DNA of 64,000 nt from Crenothrix sp. D3 (GTDB taxonomy: Bacteria > Pseudomonadota > Gammaproteobacteria > Methylococcales > Methylomonadaceae). Numbering within the stretch: the first letter of the stretch is position 1; the number at the start of each line of letters is the position of its first letter. This document shows, piece by piece, positions 22,601-32,121 of this stretch. The stretch is from the NCBI GenBank assembly GCA_002134785.1, contig MBQZ01000062.1, forward strand, positions 124,001 through 188,000, in the 5' to 3' direction. A program made the position numbers and the translations under genes. The notes beneath the pieces were generated by a model. That model did not search any database. It was not told the origin of the DNA and saw only the letters and a list, made by a program, of their open reading frames with translations.

Positions 22601-24210
22601 CGGAAGGCGTGGGTTTAATTTCACCCCCACCCCATCATGATATTTATTCAATTGAAGATATAGCACAGTTGATTCACGACTTAAAAAACGTCAATCCAGC
22701 GGCGCGTATTAGTGTGAAGTTAGTGTCAGAAGTCGGTGTCGGTACGGTAGCGGCGGGTGTTGCTAAAGCCCACGCGGATCACGTCACCATTGCAGGTTAT
22801 GACGGTGGTACAGGTGCAAGTCCGTTGACTTCCATCAAACACGCAGGGCTACCGTGGGAAATTGGCTTGGCTGAAACCCATCAAACCCTCGTATTAAACA
22901 AATTGCGTAGCCGTATCTCAGTACAAGTCGATGGCGGTTTAAAGACAGGGCGTGATGTCATTATCGGTGCCTTATTAGGTGCTGACGAATTTGGTTTCGC
23001 GACCGCGCCGCTGATTGTGTCTGGTTGTTTAATGATGCGTAAATGTCATTTAAACACCTGCCCAGTCGGTGTGGCGACACAAGATCCTGAATTGCGTAAA
23101 CGCTTTACAGGGCAACCTGAACACGTTGTGAATTATTTCTTCATGGTGGCAGAAGATGTGCGTCAGTGGATGGCGAAACTGGGTTTCCGCAATTTGAATG
23201 AACTGATTGGCCGTTCGGATTTATTAGACATGAACCACGCGATTAAGCATTGGAAAACCGAAGGTTTAGACTTTAGCCGCATTTTCTATAAACCTAAGGT
23301 TGATGCGAATACGGCAGTTTATCAAACCGAAACGCAAGATCACGGATTAGAACACGCCTTAGATCATGAGCTGATTGCCCAAGCCCAGCCCGCGCTGAAT
23401 AATGCGCAAGCCGTTATTATTCATACGCCGATTCGCAGTCTTAATCGTACTTTCGGGGCAATGTTATCGGGTGAAGTGGCGAAACGTTATGGGCATAAAG
23501 GCTTACCCGCTGACACCATTGCTATTTATGCCAAAGGCACAGCTGGGCAAAGTTTTGGCGCATTTTTAGCCCAAGGCATTAGCATAGAGCTGGAAGGCGA
23601 AGGTAATGATTATGTCGGTAAAGGCATGAGTGGTGGCCGTATTGCCATTTATTCACCGAAAGACTGCCCAATTATCCCCGAAGAAAACATTATCGTTGGT
23701 AACACCGTGTTATACGGCGCGATTAGCGGCGAATGTTATTTCAGCGGTGTCGCAGGTGAACGTTTTGCGGTGCGTAACTCAGGCGCGACAGCAGTTGTAG
23801 AGGGTGTAGGCGATCACGGTTGTGAGTATATGACAGGCGGTGTCGTGGTTGTATTAGGTAAAACGGGACGCAACTTCGCAGCAGGTATGTCAGGCGGTAT
23901 CGCATACATCCTTAATGAAGCGGCTGATTTTGATAAATTATGCAATCTGGCTATGGTTGAACTTGATTCAATTCGTACCGATGAAGCCGATAGTCAAGAC
24001 TTATCCGATATGACACGTCACGATGCACAACGTTTAAAACAGTTAATTGAACAGCATAAGCACTACACCAACAGTCAACGCGCAACACACATTTTAGACA
24101 ACTGGCAAGATTATTTGCCACGTTTTGTTAAAGTGATGCCTGTTGATTACCGTGCCGCACTGAAAAAAATTGAGTTAGCGCAAGCCGCTGTTACTAAAGA
24201 AGGTATTTAA
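19642..24210 (+). CDS. gltB: Glutamate synthase large (alpha) subunit
   Basis: Amidotransferase subunit of the NADPH-dependent GOGAT: hydrolyses glutamine and passes ammonia to 2-oxoglutarate at FMN. The Ntn Cys follows a short propeptide (EHDACGVGF, Cys22). Visible motifs are [31 protein letters not shown], the FMN region ([43 protein letters not shown]), the 3Fe-4S ligands C-x5-C-x4-C ([12 protein letters not shown]) and the GXGXG domain ([23 protein letters not shown]). 1522 residues, normal length. AGAGGT precedes the ATG. gltD follows after one base, so the two subunits are made together. Confidence 0.97.
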   Translation: MIQSTLPTRRGLYDPRNEHDACGVGFIVHIKGQKSHAIVRQGLELLTNLTHRGAVGADPKAGDGAGILIQIPDTFLRAECDFSLPEAGDYAVGMIFLPQNAADRNHCETLLTKFITQEKAVLLGWRDVPVNNDGLGESVKLVEPVVRQIFIGRGADCVDQDAFERKLFVIRKQVENAVRESNLDNGQDFYIPSFSSRTVVYKGMLLANQVGTFYPELSDERVDSALALVHQRFSTNTFPTWDRAHPFRLIAHNGEINTLRGNVNGMAARRHSIASKLLGDDIHKLWPLIAEGQSDSASFDNALELLIAGGYSMAHAMMLLIPEAWAGNVLMDEKLRAFYEYNAALMEPWDGPAAIAFTDGRQIGATLDRNGLRPARYLVTDDDFVILASEMGVLDIPQHKIIKKWRLQPGKMLLIDTEQGRIIDDAELKANLANGQPYSEWLDKTQILLAKLPSEVSAMAPDDKTLLNRQQAFGYTREDVEFILKPMAQTGLEAISSMGIDAALAVLSDRSRMLYDYFKQGFAQVTNPAIDPIREELVMSLVSFIGPRPNLLGLDEGGTHKRLEVEQPILSNQDLEKIRRIESRTNGAFKTKTVTLCYSADLGASGMTSALDKLCLAAKSAVLEGNNILVLSDRNMDAAYIAIPALLATSAVHQYLTREGLRTKVGLVVETGEAREVHHFALLAAYGAEAINPYLALDTLSSFCKDIAVSEYEAHKNYIKATSKGLLKVMSKMGISTYQSYCGAQIFNALGLTELFLDQYFTGTTSTTEGAGLAEISEETSRRHRLAFSNAPLYRDALDIGGEYAFRLRGEAHAWTPASISTLQHATRSNSYEKYAEFCRLIDEQNENLLTLRGLMKFKETASPVPLDEVESAASIVKRFATGAMSFGSISYEAHTNLAIAMNRIGGKSNTGEGGELPERFKPLANGDSMRSAIKQVASGRFGVTTEYLVNADDIQIKISQGAKPGEGGQLPGHKVDAVIAKVRHSTEGVGLISPPPHHDIYSIEDIAQLIHDLKNVNPAARISVKLVSEVGVGTVAAGVAKAHADHVTIAGYDGGTGASPLTSIKHAGLPWEIGLAETHQTLVLNKLRSRISVQVDGGLKTGRDVIIGALLGADEFGFATAPLIVSGCLMMRKCHLNTCPVGVATQDPELRKRFTGQPEHVVNYFFMVAEDVRQWMAKLGFRNLNELIGRSDLLDMNHAIKHWKTEGLDFSRIFYKPKVDANTAVYQTETQDHGLEHALDHELIAQAQPALNNAQAVIIHTPIRSLNRTFGAMLSGEVAKRYGHKGLPADTIAIYAKGTAGQSFGAFLAQGISIELEGEGNDYVGKGMSGGRIAIYSPKDCPIIPEENIIVGNTVLYGAISGECYFSGVAGERFAVRNSGATAVVEGVGDHGCEYMTGGVVVVLGKTGRNFAAGMSGGIAYILNEAADFDKLCNLAMVELDSIRTDEADSQDLSDMTRHDAQRLKQLIEQHKHYTNSQRATHILDNWQDYLPRFVKVMPVDYRAALKKIELAQAAVTKEGI

Positions 24211-24211
24211 G

Positions 24212-25654
24212 ATGGGCAAACCCACTGGATTTATGGAATTACCACGCACTGAACGCAGCTATGCACCTGCCGAAGAGCGTATTAAAAACTATCGTGAATT
24301 TATTATCAGCCCTAGTGATGACGAAGTCGCTAGTCAAGGCGCGAGATGTATGGATTGCGGTATTCCTTTTTGTCATCAAGGCTGTCCGATTAACAATATT
24401 ATTCCCGAATGGAATGATAACGTCTATCACCAAGATTGGGAGCAGGCCTTAAGCGTCCTGCATAGCACGAATAACTTCCCTGAATTTACAGGCAGAATTT
24501 GCCCTGCACCGTGTGAAGCCGCGTGTACGCTGAATTTGCAAGAATCACCTGTCACCATTAAATCCATCGAATGCGCCATCATTGATAAAGCGTGGGACAT
24601 GGGTTGGGTAAAACCACAAATTGCTGCTCGTCGTTCAGGAAAAAAAGTCGCTGTCATTGGTTCAGGTCCTTCGGGTTTGGCGTGTGCGCAACAGTTGGCT
24701 CGTGCTGGACATGAAGTCGTGGTGTATGAAAAAAATGATCGTATCGGCGGTTTAATGCGTTACGGCATTCCCGATTTCAAAATGGAAAAACAGTTAATTG
24801 ATAGACGCATTGCCCAAATGCAGGCGGAAGGCGTGCGTTTTAGACCCAACAACCATATCGGTAAAGACATTGCCGCGCAAAAAATATTGGCAGATTATGA
24901 TGCTGTTGTTTTAGCTGTGGGCGCAGAAAAACCGCGTGATTTAGCCGTTACAGGACGCAATGACATGGAAGGCGTTTATTTTGCAATGGACTTTTTACGT
25001 CAGCAAAACAAACGCAACGCAGGAGATGTAATTCCAGAAGACATTGCGATTACTGCAACAGGTAAGCACGTCGTCGTTATTGGTGGCGGTGATACAGGTT
25101 CAGATTGTATCGGCACCTCCATTCGTCAAGGTGCAGCGTCAGTGGTGCAGATAGAAATTTTGCCGCAACCGCCTGAAAAAGAAAACAAACTACTCACTTG
25201 GCCGAACTGGCCGAACAAATTCCGCACCAGCTCTTCCCAGCAAGAAGGCGTTAAACAGCGTTATTTCAGCGTCAACACGCAAAGTGTCACAGGCAAAGAC
25301 GGTAAAATAACCCACCTGAACGCGGTCGAAGTCGAATGGACGCAAGACGGCGGGCAATGGAAAATGAGCAACAAGCCGAACAGTGAATTTTCGCTGGAAG
25401 CTGACATCGTCTTTTTAGCAATGGGTTTTACCAATCCCGTACACGAAGGTTTATTGGCCGACTTGGGTGTTGAGTTGCAACGCGGACACATTAAAGCCAC
25501 CGATACGCAATATCGTACATCAGTCGATAAAGTGTTCGCCGCAGGTGATGGTCGTCGCGGACAATCGCTGGTCGTTTGGGCAATCCGCGAAGGCAGACAA
25601 GCCGCGTGTGCTGTGGATGAATACTTGATGGGTAGTTCGGAATTGCCGCGTTAA
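24212..25654 (+). CDS. gltD: Glutamate synthase small (beta) subunit
   Basis: NADPH-oxidising flavoprotein partner of GltB. The N-terminal region carries the two 4Fe-4S ligand groups ([14 protein letters not shown] and [11 protein letters not shown]), followed by the FAD-binding fold [18 protein letters not shown], the NADPH fold [13 protein letters not shown], and the C-terminal FAD motif [18 protein letters not shown]. 480 residues, as expected. GAAGG in the gltB end serves as ribosome-binding site. The electron path is NADPH to FAD to iron-sulphur centres to the FMN of GltB. Confidence 0.97.
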   Translation: MGKPTGFMELPRTERSYAPAEERIKNYREFIISPSDDEVASQGARCMDCGIPFCHQGCPINNIIPEWNDNVYHQDWEQALSVLHSTNNFPEFTGRICPAPCEAACTLNLQESPVTIKSIECAIIDKAWDMGWVKPQIAARRSGKKVAVIGSGPSGLACAQQLARAGHEVVVYEKNDRIGGLMRYGIPDFKMEKQLIDRRIAQMQAEGVRFRPNNHIGKDIAAQKILADYDAVVLAVGAEKPRDLAVTGRNDMEGVYFAMDFLRQQNKRNAGDVIPEDIAITATGKHVVVIGGGDTGSDCIGTSIRQGAASVVQIEILPQPPEKENKLLTWPNWPNKFRTSSSQQEGVKQRYFSVNTQSVTGKDGKITHLNAVEVEWTQDGGQWKMSNKPNSEFSLEADIVFLAMGFTNPVHEGLLADLGVELQRGHIKATDTQYRTSVDKVFAAGDGRRGQSLVVWAIREGRQAACAVDEYLMGSSELPR

Positions 25655-25768
25655 TTTGTATTGCGTACCTTACTTGGCTGAATTGATATAATCGGTGGGC
25701 AAGCAAAAAGACGCTTGCTTGCTCTACACGGCTCTTATCAAAACATTTAAGATAAAGAAAGAGATGAC

Positions 25769-25969
25769 ATGAAACCAAGCACAAAATACATGATAACGAT
25801 TTTAATCATTGCCGCCCCCTTGCAAATTTGCTTTGTAGAATACAAAGACTACAAACTTAAGGATTTAGGAGAAAAGGCAATTAAAAATCACAGCACAATG
25901 GATGATGAATTTAAAAAAGAATACCCAAAATTCACAAAATTTGTGGAATTTTTATCTAAGTATCATTAA
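25769..25969 (+). CDS. Small hypothetical protein with one N-terminal membrane helix
   Basis: 66 codons (MKPSTKYMITILIIAAPLQICF...). A positively charged start and a hydrophobic stretch at residues 8-23 indicate a signal anchor, followed by a highly charged Lys/Glu-rich soluble tail (EKAIKNHSTMDDEFKKEYPKF). A purine-rich AAGAAAGAGATGAC leads into the ATG. The codon use and amino-acid composition are protein-like, but no family is recognised. It lies between gltD and a repeat-rich gap and is read in the same direction. Confidence 0.55.
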   Translation: MKPSTKYMITILIIAAPLQICFVEYKDYKLKDLGEKAIKNHSTMDDEFKKEYPKFTKFVEFLSKYH

Positions 25970-25981
25970 TTAAAAAGTCGT

Positions 25982-26158
25982 GTAGGGTACGCTGTGCGCA
26001 CCTTTTCATAATCAATGATTTAACGGTACGCACAGCGTCGCTAAGGATTTTTACAGAATTGTGGGAGTGGCTTTAGCCACGATTATCGTGGCTAAAGCCA
26101 CTCCCACGGCAATCGGAATTCTACTAACTTAATGGCAGTGACGCACAGCGTACCCTAC
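25982..26158. repeat. Nested palindromic repeat element
   Basis: Outer 17-base arms at 25982-25998 and 26142-26158 are perfect inverted copies (core AGGGTACGCTGTGCG). Inside lies another perfect hairpin at 26061-26107 with 22-base arms and a TTA loop (core GTGGGAGTGGCTTTAGCCACGA on one arm). A third partial copy of the outer unit (GGTACGCACAGCGT) is at 26024-26038. The inner unit resembles REP elements, suggesting one repeat inserted in another. Confidence 0.85.
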
Positions 26159-26214
26159 CTGACTGTATTCCCACGCCCTGCGTGGCACAAGAAAGAAAAT
26201 TATTTATAGGCATC

Positions 26215-27966
26215 ATGAAAATACTTCAATTACTCGAAAATGCACCCTACAGTGAAACCCAACGCGCTTGGTTAGGCGGTTTCTTTTCAGGAATGCGCTC
26301 ACAACTCAAGCAAAATGCAGGCGCGGCGAATGCTACGGTTGCACAAACAATCCACATTTTATACGGCAGTCAAACAGGTAACGCGGAATCGGTGGCGAAT
26401 GATGCCGCGACTGCCGCGAAAGCACATGGTTTAAAACCTGTAGTGACCAGCATGGATGCGATTGATAGCGACGCACTTGCGGCAATGGATACTTTGCTGA
26501 TTGTCACCAGCACTTACGGCGAAGGCGAAATGCCTGATAATGCGCAGATGCTCTGGGAAGCAGTAAGCGCAGAGTCCATGCCGCAGTTACCCAACATGAA
26601 ATTCTCCGTATTAGCCTTAGGCGATACGGGTTACGACTTATTCTGTAAAGCGGGTATTGATTGGGATAATCGCCTAGCCGAATTAGGCGCGACCCGCATT
26701 TATGACCGCGTTGATTGTGATGTGGCGTTTGAAGCCCCCGCTGAAAGTTGGATTAGCTCGGTTATTCCGCAATTGGACGGTAGAGACGCGATTAATCGCG
26801 TCTCTACAATGGTGGTTGATACCGAAACTGCTGTGCCTAAGTCACAATACAGCCGTAAAAATCCGTTTCCTGCCAAGTTGCTGGTTAATCGTTTATTGAC
26901 TGCCGCTGATTCGTCGAAAGAAACCCGTCATTATGAAATTTCTATCGCAGGTTCAGAGTTAAGTTATGAAGCGGGCGATGCCTTGAGTATCGTACCGACT
27001 AACTGCCCTGATTTAGTGGCGGCGATAATCAACGCTATCGGTTGCACAGGTGATGAAATCGAACCTGTCAATGGTGAGTCGATGAGCTTAAGCGACGCGC
27101 TACGCACCCAGTTTGAAATTAAATTGCCCAGCAAAGAACTGGTGCAGGAAATTGCTACCCGTTCAGGCAATCAAGAACTGAATGGGTTGCTAAGCACAGG
27201 CGACAAAGAAGCGTTAAGCAATTATTTATGGGGACGCGATACGCTGGATTTATTACTGCAAAATCCATTGTGTGAATTTGCCGCAGCTGAATTTATTGCT
27301 TTGTTAAAACCGTTGCAGCACCGCGCCTATTCCATTTCTTCCAGCGGAAAAATGCACGCTGATACCGTACATTTAACCGTCGCCAGCGTGCGTTATGACA
27401 GCTTTGATCGCCAGCATAAAGGCGTATGCTCAACATTTTTAGCGGATTTGGTCGATGCGGAAACCGAAGTGCGTTGTTTCTTTACCCCCAATAAAGTATT
27501 CAGAGTGCCAGAAGATAACAGCCTGCCGATGATTATGGTCGGGCCCGGGACTGGTGTCGCGCCGTTTCGTGCATTTTTACAAGAAAGACTACACCGCAAA
27601 GCGACAGGTAAAAATTGGTTATTCTTCGGCGACCGTAACGCGGCAACCGATTTTATCTACCGTGATGAACTGGAAGCGATGCAAGCTGATGGCGTGTTGA
27701 CACGTTTGGATTTAGCTTTTTCCAGAGATCAGGCAGAAAAAATTTATGTGCAGGACAAAATGCGCGAACACGGTGCGGAATTGTTTGCGTGGTTAGAACA
27801 GGGCGGTTATTTCTTTGTCTGCGGTGATGCCTATCACATGGCAAAAGATGTCGATAAAGCCTTGTTAGATGTGATTGCGGAGCATGGTAAATTATCAGAA
27901 CAGCAAGCCATTGATTATGTTAATCAACTGAAAAAACATAAACGTTATGTGCGAGACGTTTATTAA
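26215..27966 (+). CDS. CysJ-like NADPH diflavin reductase
   Basis: Transfers electrons from NADPH through FAD and FMN, most likely to a sulphite reductase haemoprotein. Order of domains: a short N-terminal segment, flavodoxin (LYGSQTGNAES, VTSTYGEGEMPDNA, ALGDTGYDLFC), connecting domain, FAD domain (HRAYSISSSGKMH, GVCSTFLADL), NADPH domain (MVGPGTGVAPFRAFLQE, FFGDRN, VCGDAYHMAKDV) and the terminal aromatic KRYVRDVY. I use the ATG at 26215 (TAGG six bases upstream); the longer GTG start at 26182 lies in a repeat. About 583 residues, typical for CysJ. A 28-base perfect palindrome at 26780-26807 is translated as part of the linker after the flavodoxin domain. The haemoprotein partner is not in the window, so the partner is inferred. 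Confidence 0.88.
   Translation: MKILQLLENAPYSETQRAWLGGFFSGMRSQLKQNAGAANATVAQTIHILYGSQTGNAESVANDAATAAKAHGLKPVVTSMDAIDSDALAAMDTLLIVTSTYGEGEMPDNAQMLWEAVSAESMPQLPNMKFSVLALGDTGYDLFCKAGIDWDNRLAELGATRIYDRVDCDVAFEAPAESWISSVIPQLDGRDAINRVSTMVVDTETAVPKSQYSRKNPFPAKLLVNRLLTAADSSKETRHYEISIAGSELSYEAGDALSIVPTNCPDLVAAIINAIGCTGDEIEPVNGESMSLSDALRTQFEIKLPSKELVQEIATRSGNQELNGLLSTGDKEALSNYLWGRDTLDLLLQNPLCEFAAAEFIALLKPLQHRAYSISSSGKMHADTVHLTVASVRYDSFDRQHKGVCSTFLADLVDAETEVRCFFTPNKVFRVPEDNSLPMIMVGPGTGVAPFRAFLQERLHRKATGKNWLFFGDRNAATDFIYRDELEAMQADGVLTRLDLAFSRDQAEKIYVQDKMREHGAELFAWLEQGGYFFVCGDAYHMAKDVDKALLDVIAEHGKLSEQQAIDYVNQLKKHKRYVRDVY
26780..26807. repeat. Perfect 28-base palindrome inside cysJ-like gene
   Basis: The half-site GTAGAGACGCGATT is followed immediately by its exact complement in reverse. 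It is read in frame as part of DGRDAINRVSTM in the interdomain linker of the diflavin reductase, so it does not break the frame. Confidence 0.9.
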
Positions 27967-27985
27967 TTCGCCACTTGAATAGCCA

Positions 27986-29191
27986 CTGAAACTAAATTAC
28001 CTGCTTATTATTGCCAGCTCAGGGCGAATGCTGGCACAGACGGCAAAAAACGCAGGTTTACAGCCATTAGTTATTGATCTGTTTGCCGATCTTGATACGC
28101 AATCTTACGCCGCAGACTTTAAACAACTCACCGCGTTGACCATAGACTGCTTAACGCCTGCACTCGATTATTTTGTTAATCATTATGGCGTGACGCAGTT
28201 GGTTTATGGCAGTGGTTTTGAACAGCATCCTGATAGCCTGCGTTATTTACAGAGTCGCTTTACGCTACTGGGTAATTCAGCGGAAACATTTATTAGGTTG
28301 CAAAACCCCGTCGATTTTTTTGCGGTACTGAATCAGTTAAATATTCCCACGCCTGAAACGTCTTTTGTCGCGCCTGACAATCCACAAAATTGGTTAATAA
28401 AGCCCACGCGAGGGCAGGGCGGTGTTGGTATTCAACGCTGGAATGCAAACCTAGGTTTGCACGCTGACGTATATTGGCAAAAATACCAAGCAGGTTCACA
28501 GCATTCCGTATTATTTCTAGCCGACGGGCAACATCTGCAAATCATCGGCTTTAATACCCAATGGACTGTACAGGATTACTCGTTCCCACGCGCTGCGTGG
28601 GAATGCAGTAACGGTGCGCCGCGCCGTGCGGAAAAAAAATGGAACGATAGCGAAGAATTTATCTTCGCAGGTATTATTAATCACTGTGATTTAGACGCTA
28701 CGCACAAAGCACAAATCACCGACTGGCTAACCAAACTTGTCCCCGCTTTTGAATTAACAGGCTTAAATTCGTTGGATTTTATTCATGCCGAGGGTAAAAA
28801 CTATGTGCTGGAAATCAACCCGCGCCCACCTGCCAGTATGCAGTGTTACGATGCCGATTTATTACGCCGACATATAATGACTGCCAGTCCTTTAAAGGAC
28901 TGGCAGTCCTGTTTACAGCCACCGATACAATCAGGCTACACAGGCTATCAAATCATCTACGCCGAACAGGACATACAAATCCCAAACGGCTACCGCTGGG
29001 AAAATGGCGTGATGGATATACCTGTAGCGGGGGCAATCTGTAAGACAGGACAGCCGATTTGCAGTATTATTGCCCACCATAACCAAGCCCACGCGGTCTT
29101 GAACGAATTAACCATTAAACAACACATCATACAAAGGTCTTTATACACATGGAAAACAACGCCAGCGTTAATAAACTCACTCAACCCCTAG
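27986..29191 (+). CDS. ATP-grasp protein upstream of mch, probable C1-carrier cofactor gene
   Basis: ATP-grasp ligase-like protein with the nucleotide-binding region [18 protein letters not shown] and the metal-binding end [26 protein letters not shown]. Similar ATP-grasp genes accompany mch in methylotrophs, so a role in tetrahydromethanopterin metabolism is inferred; the reaction is unknown. The first ATG is at 28028, but the frame is open back to a TAG at 27980 and those codons encode [12 protein letters not shown], a convincing beta-strand start for this fold. The only near-start codon there is a CTG at 27986, so I mark the start there tentatively. Two palindromic repeats are translated inside it (28581-28631 and 28879-28908). 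It overlaps mch by 43 bases. Confidence 0.75.
   Translation: MKLNYLLIIASSGRMLAQTAKNAGLQPLVIDLFADLDTQSYAADFKQLTALTIDCLTPALDYFVNHYGVTQLVYGSGFEQHPDSLRYLQSRFTLLGNSAETFIRLQNPVDFFAVLNQLNIPTPETSFVAPDNPQNWLIKPTRGQGGVGIQRWNANLGLHADVYWQKYQAGSQHSVLFLADGQHLQIIGFNTQWTVQDYSFPRAAWECSNGAPRRAEKKWNDSEEFIFAGIINHCDLDATHKAQITDWLTKLVPAFELTGLNSLDFIHAEGKNYVLEINPRPPASMQCYDADLLRRHIMTASPLKDWQSCLQPPIQSGYTGYQIIYAEQDIQIPNGYRWENGVMDIPVAGAICKTGQPICSIIAHHNQAHAVLNELTIKQHIIQRSLYTWKTTPALINSLNP
28581..28631. repeat. Palindromic repeat translated inside the ATP-grasp gene
   Basis: TTCCCACG and CGTGGGAA (28583-28590 and 28596-28603) form a hairpin, followed by a GC-rich arm (GGTGCGCCGCGCCGTGCGG). Related TTCCCACG..CTGCGTGG sequences stand in intergenic DNA at about 26168-26183 and 32838-32858. 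In the gene it is read as [17 protein letters not shown], a composition unlike the rest of the protein. Confidence 0.8.
28879..28908. repeat. Perfect 30-base palindrome inside the ATP-grasp gene
   Basis: The half-site GACTGCCAGTCCTTT is followed by its reverse complement. It is read in frame as [10 protein letters not shown] near the C-terminal third of the protein, after the metal-binding motif. Confidence 0.9.
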
Positions 29192-30132
29192 TTCAACACC
29201 TACTGGATAATGCCGCAAAACTACGCATAGGCGTGGAAGTTTTAGCCAACGGTTGCACCGTCATTGATGCAGGTATCAACGCCATTGGCGGTTTGGAAGC
29301 AGGACGCATTATTGCCGAAATTTGTTTAGGCGGTATGGGAACAGTCTCTATTAGCCATAGCTCTTACACCACCAACTGGCCGTTATCCGTCAACGTCCAC
29401 ACAGGCAATCCTGTACTGGGCTGTTTAGGCAGTCAATATGCAGGCTGGAGCTTATCGCATGAAAAATACTACGCATTAGGTTCAGGCCCTGCGCGTGCAA
29501 TGGCAACCAAAGTAAAAAATGGCGAAATTGAACCCGTTGAAGAACTGTACAAAGAACTCGCTTACCATGACGATGCCAACAGCACTGTATTAGTCATTGA
29601 AAACGACAAATTTCCACCACTGGAAATTATCGAAAAAGTCGCCACTGCGTGTAACGTATCACCTAAAAAACTCACCATCATCGTCACACCGACCAGCAGT
29701 TTAGCAGGTGGCGTACAAGTGGTAGCGAGAGTATTAGAAGTCGCCATGCACAAAGCCCACGCCCTGCATTTCCCGTTAGAAAATATCATTGACGGCAGCG
29801 GCTCTGCGCCAATTTGCCCGCCACACCCCAACTTTGTCAAAGCAATGGGACGCACCAACGATGCTATTTTATTTGCAGGGCAAGTGCATTTATTCGTGAA
29901 AGGCTCTGATGAAGCCGCAGAAGAACTGGCAAAAAATCTACCCAGCTCAACTTCAAAAGATTACGGCAAACCGTTTGCAGAAATCTTCAAACAATATGAA
30001 TACGATTTTTTCAAAATTGATGCCATGTTATTCAGCCCAGCCAGCGTCATTGTGACGGCTGTTGATTCAGGTAAAAGTTTCCGTGCAGGTCAATTGGATA
30101 ACGCACTGTTGGATTTATCGTTTGGCGCGTAA
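29149..30132 (+). CDS. mch: Methenyltetrahydromethanopterin cyclohydrolase
   Basis: Interconverts methenyl-H4MPT and formyl-H4MPT in the tetrahydromethanopterin-linked formaldehyde oxidation pathway of methylotrophs. Family features include [16 protein letters not shown] at the start, [51 protein letters not shown] and the C-terminal [19 protein letters not shown]. At 327 residues the length matches the family. AAGG stands eleven bases before the ATG, which lies inside the end of the ATP-grasp gene, so the two are likely cotranscribed. This gene is the main evidence that the organism is a methylotroph. Confidence 0.96.
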   Translation: MENNASVNKLTQPLVQHLLDNAAKLRIGVEVLANGCTVIDAGINAIGGLEAGRIIAEICLGGMGTVSISHSSYTTNWPLSVNVHTGNPVLGCLGSQYAGWSLSHEKYYALGSGPARAMATKVKNGEIEPVEELYKELAYHDDANSTVLVIENDKFPPLEIIEKVATACNVSPKKLTIIVTPTSSLAGGVQVVARVLEVAMHKAHALHFPLENIIDGSGSAPICPPHPNFVKAMGRTNDAILFAGQVHLFVKGSDEAAEELAKNLPSSTSKDYGKPFAEIFKQYEYDFFKIDAMLFSPASVIVTAVDSGKSFRAGQLDNALLDLSFGA

Positions 30133-30165
30133 TTAGTAAAGAGAACCGTTGAGGTATAGTAAATT

Positions 30166-30463
30166 ATGGATAAACACTATACCTTGAACGGCATAGCCTT
30201 TGTTTGGTATGAGGACAAAGCCGCAAAAAATCCCGTCAAACACGATGGCGTATCTTTTGAACAAGCCGCACAGGCTTTTTTGATCCTTTTTTGCTTGTAA
30301 CAGATGCCAGTAGAAATAATGAAGTTAGAGACGCGATTATTGGCATGGATAAACAGTGGAATTTATTGTTTGTTGTGCATCTAGTGATTGAAGAGAATGA
30401 TGTAATAGGATTATTTCAGCAAGAAAAGCCACTCGAACAGAGCGAGGATTTTATGAAAATTGA
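30166..30463 (+). pseudogene. brnT: BrnT-type toxin gene with two frameshifts
   Basis: Starts MDKHYTLNGIAFVWYEDKA, with AKNPVKHDGVSFEQAAQAF, the N-terminal half of BrnT RNase toxins. At 30285-30290 the run of T residues is one short, giving an early stop at 30298; the correct continuation (FDPFLLVTDASRNNEVRDAI) is in another frame. A second one-base loss near 30410 precedes RIISARKATRTER-like residues (IISARKATRTERGFYEN), ending at the TGA 30461-30463. The intact antitoxin start overlaps this end by 11 bases, the usual brnTA layout. Dead toxin, unless both single-base losses are sequencing errors. Confidence 0.8.
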
Positions 30464-30737
30464 AGCACTTAAAAAACGATTGAATAAAAATCGCCCCTTA
30501 ACAGAGATTACCCTGAAAATCCCCAGTGATGTATTGGAAGATTTAAAACGTGTTGCCATTAAATTAGGTTTCACCGATTATCAACCGTTAATTAAAGTCT
30601 ATATAGGGCAGTGTTTGCGTAAAGATTTAGAGTTATTAGAAGAAGACACCATCACCGCATTTATTGCCAGTCTTGAACGTCATGGCGTGAATAATGAAAC
30701 TATTAAAGAAGCGTTGTTAGAAATTGTGCATCATTGA
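30453..30737 (+). CDS. BrnA/CopG-like antitoxin
   Basis: A 94-residue protein starting MKIEALKKRLNKNRPLTEITL. ITLKIPSDVLEDLKRVAIKLGFTDYQPLIKVYIG fits a ribbon-helix-helix DNA-binding domain followed by the helix seen in antitoxins next to BrnT. Such proteins bind and neutralise the toxin and repress their own promoter. The ATG at 30453 is inside the last codons of the decayed toxin gene; an upstream in-frame stretch belongs to the toxin's shifted frame and should not be added. The antitoxin is intact although its toxin is not. Confidence 0.75.
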   Translation: MKIEALKKRLNKNRPLTEITLKIPSDVLEDLKRVAIKLGFTDYQPLIKVYIGQCLRKDLELLEEDTITAFIASLERHGVNNETIKEALLEIVHH

Positions 30738-30841
30738 TTAAGAACCAGCCCCAGATTCCGCTTTGCTCCATCTGGGCTACTTGCTACGAATTACAGCTTA
30801 CCGCGTTATAATATAAGTCTTATAAATATGGAATTGAGATA

Positions 30842-31606
30842 ATGACAACATTAAAGAATCCACCTCTTATTGAAGCTATCTTTGTCTTGCAGTGGGGTGA
30901 AGTTGCGCCTGGACAGTTTTCTTATACCCAAGATGAACAAACATTGTTTATTGGAAGAATGAGTGCTTCTGCTTCTTCGAAGGGTTATAAAATTACGGAA
31001 AACATTCAACAAAATCAGTTCATGATACCAAGGTTGGTTACTCATCGTTTTAGACAGCAAGAAAATAGTCATCCTTGTTTTCAAGTTGGTTTAGGTATTT
31101 TTACGGTTAATCAAGTTAAAGATAATTACAAGTGGGTTTCATTTAAAGAATCGATTAAAACAGGTCTTGAAATTTATAACGAAGCTGAACCAAATAAACT
31201 CAACGATATTAAAGATACCTTATCATTATCTTTGCATTACCAAGATGCGTTTTTTCCTGAAAATAATATCTCTACAGAGGAGTATCTAAAGGAATATTTT
31301 CATGTGAATGCAGGACTTCCAGAATCATTTTTTGAGAATACTGAAGTAAATCGCTCCAAAATAGGTATTAATATGGCTATCAACGTTGAAACTTTAAATC
31401 CTAAAGGAGCTATCGTTGTCAGCATTGCTAACGCCATTATTGACGATCAATCTGGGTTGCTAATGCAGACTATTGTGGAATCTAAGGCGAAAGACAATTT
31501 TAACGGAGAAGTGAGCATTAATGAAATTATGGAATGGTTAGAGCAAGCACATGAGCTTCAAAAACATTCATTTGAAATATTAGTTAAATCGAGTGCATAT
31601 AGATGA
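30842..31606 (+). CDS. TIGR04255-like protein of unknown function
   Basis: 254 residues opening LKNPPLIEAIFVLQWGEVAPG, the typical start of the sporadically distributed TIGR04255 family. The body mixes strands and helices (YKWVSFKESIKTGLEIYNEAE, SKIGINMAINVETLNPKG) and ends in a helix (INEIMEWLEQAHELQKHSFEILV). No catalytic motif is visible and no membrane segment is present. A TATAAT hexamer lies at 30807-30812. Its stop overlaps the next start (ATGA), and the next two genes follow without gaps, so the three form one unit. Codons are AT-rich relative to the flanking C1 genes, suggesting acquisition. The biochemical role of the family is not known to me. Confidence 0.75.
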   Translation: MTTLKNPPLIEAIFVLQWGEVAPGQFSYTQDEQTLFIGRMSASASSKGYKITENIQQNQFMIPRLVTHRFRQQENSHPCFQVGLGIFTVNQVKDNYKWVSFKESIKTGLEIYNEAEPNKLNDIKDTLSLSLHYQDAFFPENNISTEEYLKEYFHVNAGLPESFFENTEVNRSKIGINMAINVETLNPKGAIVVSIANAIIDDQSGLLMQTIVESKAKDNFNGEVSINEIMEWLEQAHELQKHSFEILVKSSAYR

Positions 31607-32118
31607 TAATGCAACCAGTTAATTATTCACCTGTACCGTCTGTATCAACGTATTTTTTGCAAACAGTTGAAGATAGACCTATGCCTTATTCCCTTAATGA
31701 TTCACTATCCACGAGCAACGTTATTATTTTAAATGTGGTAAATCGGAGTGGAGCAATTTCAACTGAGAACGTGAGAGAATTTAAAGAATTTAAAGAGTTT
31801 AATGAGTTAGTTGAACAAGCTCCTTGGGTAGTAGACTTTTTAAAATCTGCATCAATGCTTAATAACGTTAAATTGCTTTTGCCTTTTTATATGGAAATAA
31901 ACAAGTTAATAGCCCAGCATCAGTTTGATATTTGCAATCAATTTTTAAAACAGGTGCGAGTAAATGAACTTAGCGATGTGCTACTGGTTGGATTATTGAG
32001 ATTAACTTTTTTGCATAAAGAGAAATTGCCACATTGGAAATTATTACTTAATAATTCGGACAAGGAATTAACAAGAAGAAAGCATGATAGCCATTCATTA
32101 CTGAAAGGCTTGATTTGA
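31603..32118 (+). CDS. Unknown protein, middle gene of a three-gene unit
   Basis: 171 residues with no recognised family. The start MIMQPVNYSPVPSVSTYFLQT overlaps the upstream stop by four bases; ATG at either of the first two Met codons is possible. The N-terminal third is Ser/Asn-rich, a charged repeat-like stretch (REFKEFKEFNELVEQAPWV) follows, and the rest is helical with a hydrophobic helix (DVLLVGLLRLTFLH). The composition suits a soluble helical protein or a peripheral partner of its neighbours. Found only by its tight linkage to the TIGR04255-like and papain-like genes here. Confidence 0.65.
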   Translation: MIMQPVNYSPVPSVSTYFLQTVEDRPMPYSLNDSLSTSNVIILNVVNRSGAISTENVREFKEFKEFNELVEQAPWVVDFLKSASMLNNVKLLLPFYMEINKLIAQHQFDICNQFLKQVRVNELSDVLLVGLLRLTFLHKEKLPHWKLLLNNSDKELTRRKHDSHSLLKGLI

Positions 32119-32121
32119 AAT

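Noticed and set aside
26182-26214. Upstream GTG start for the diflavin reductase
   Set aside because: It lies in a CCCTGCGTGGCAC repeat and has no ribosome-binding site, unlike the ATG at 26215.
25970-26214. Possible CRISPR or tandem array
   Set aside because: Repeats are nested palindromes without regular spacers; no CRISPR array is present in the window.
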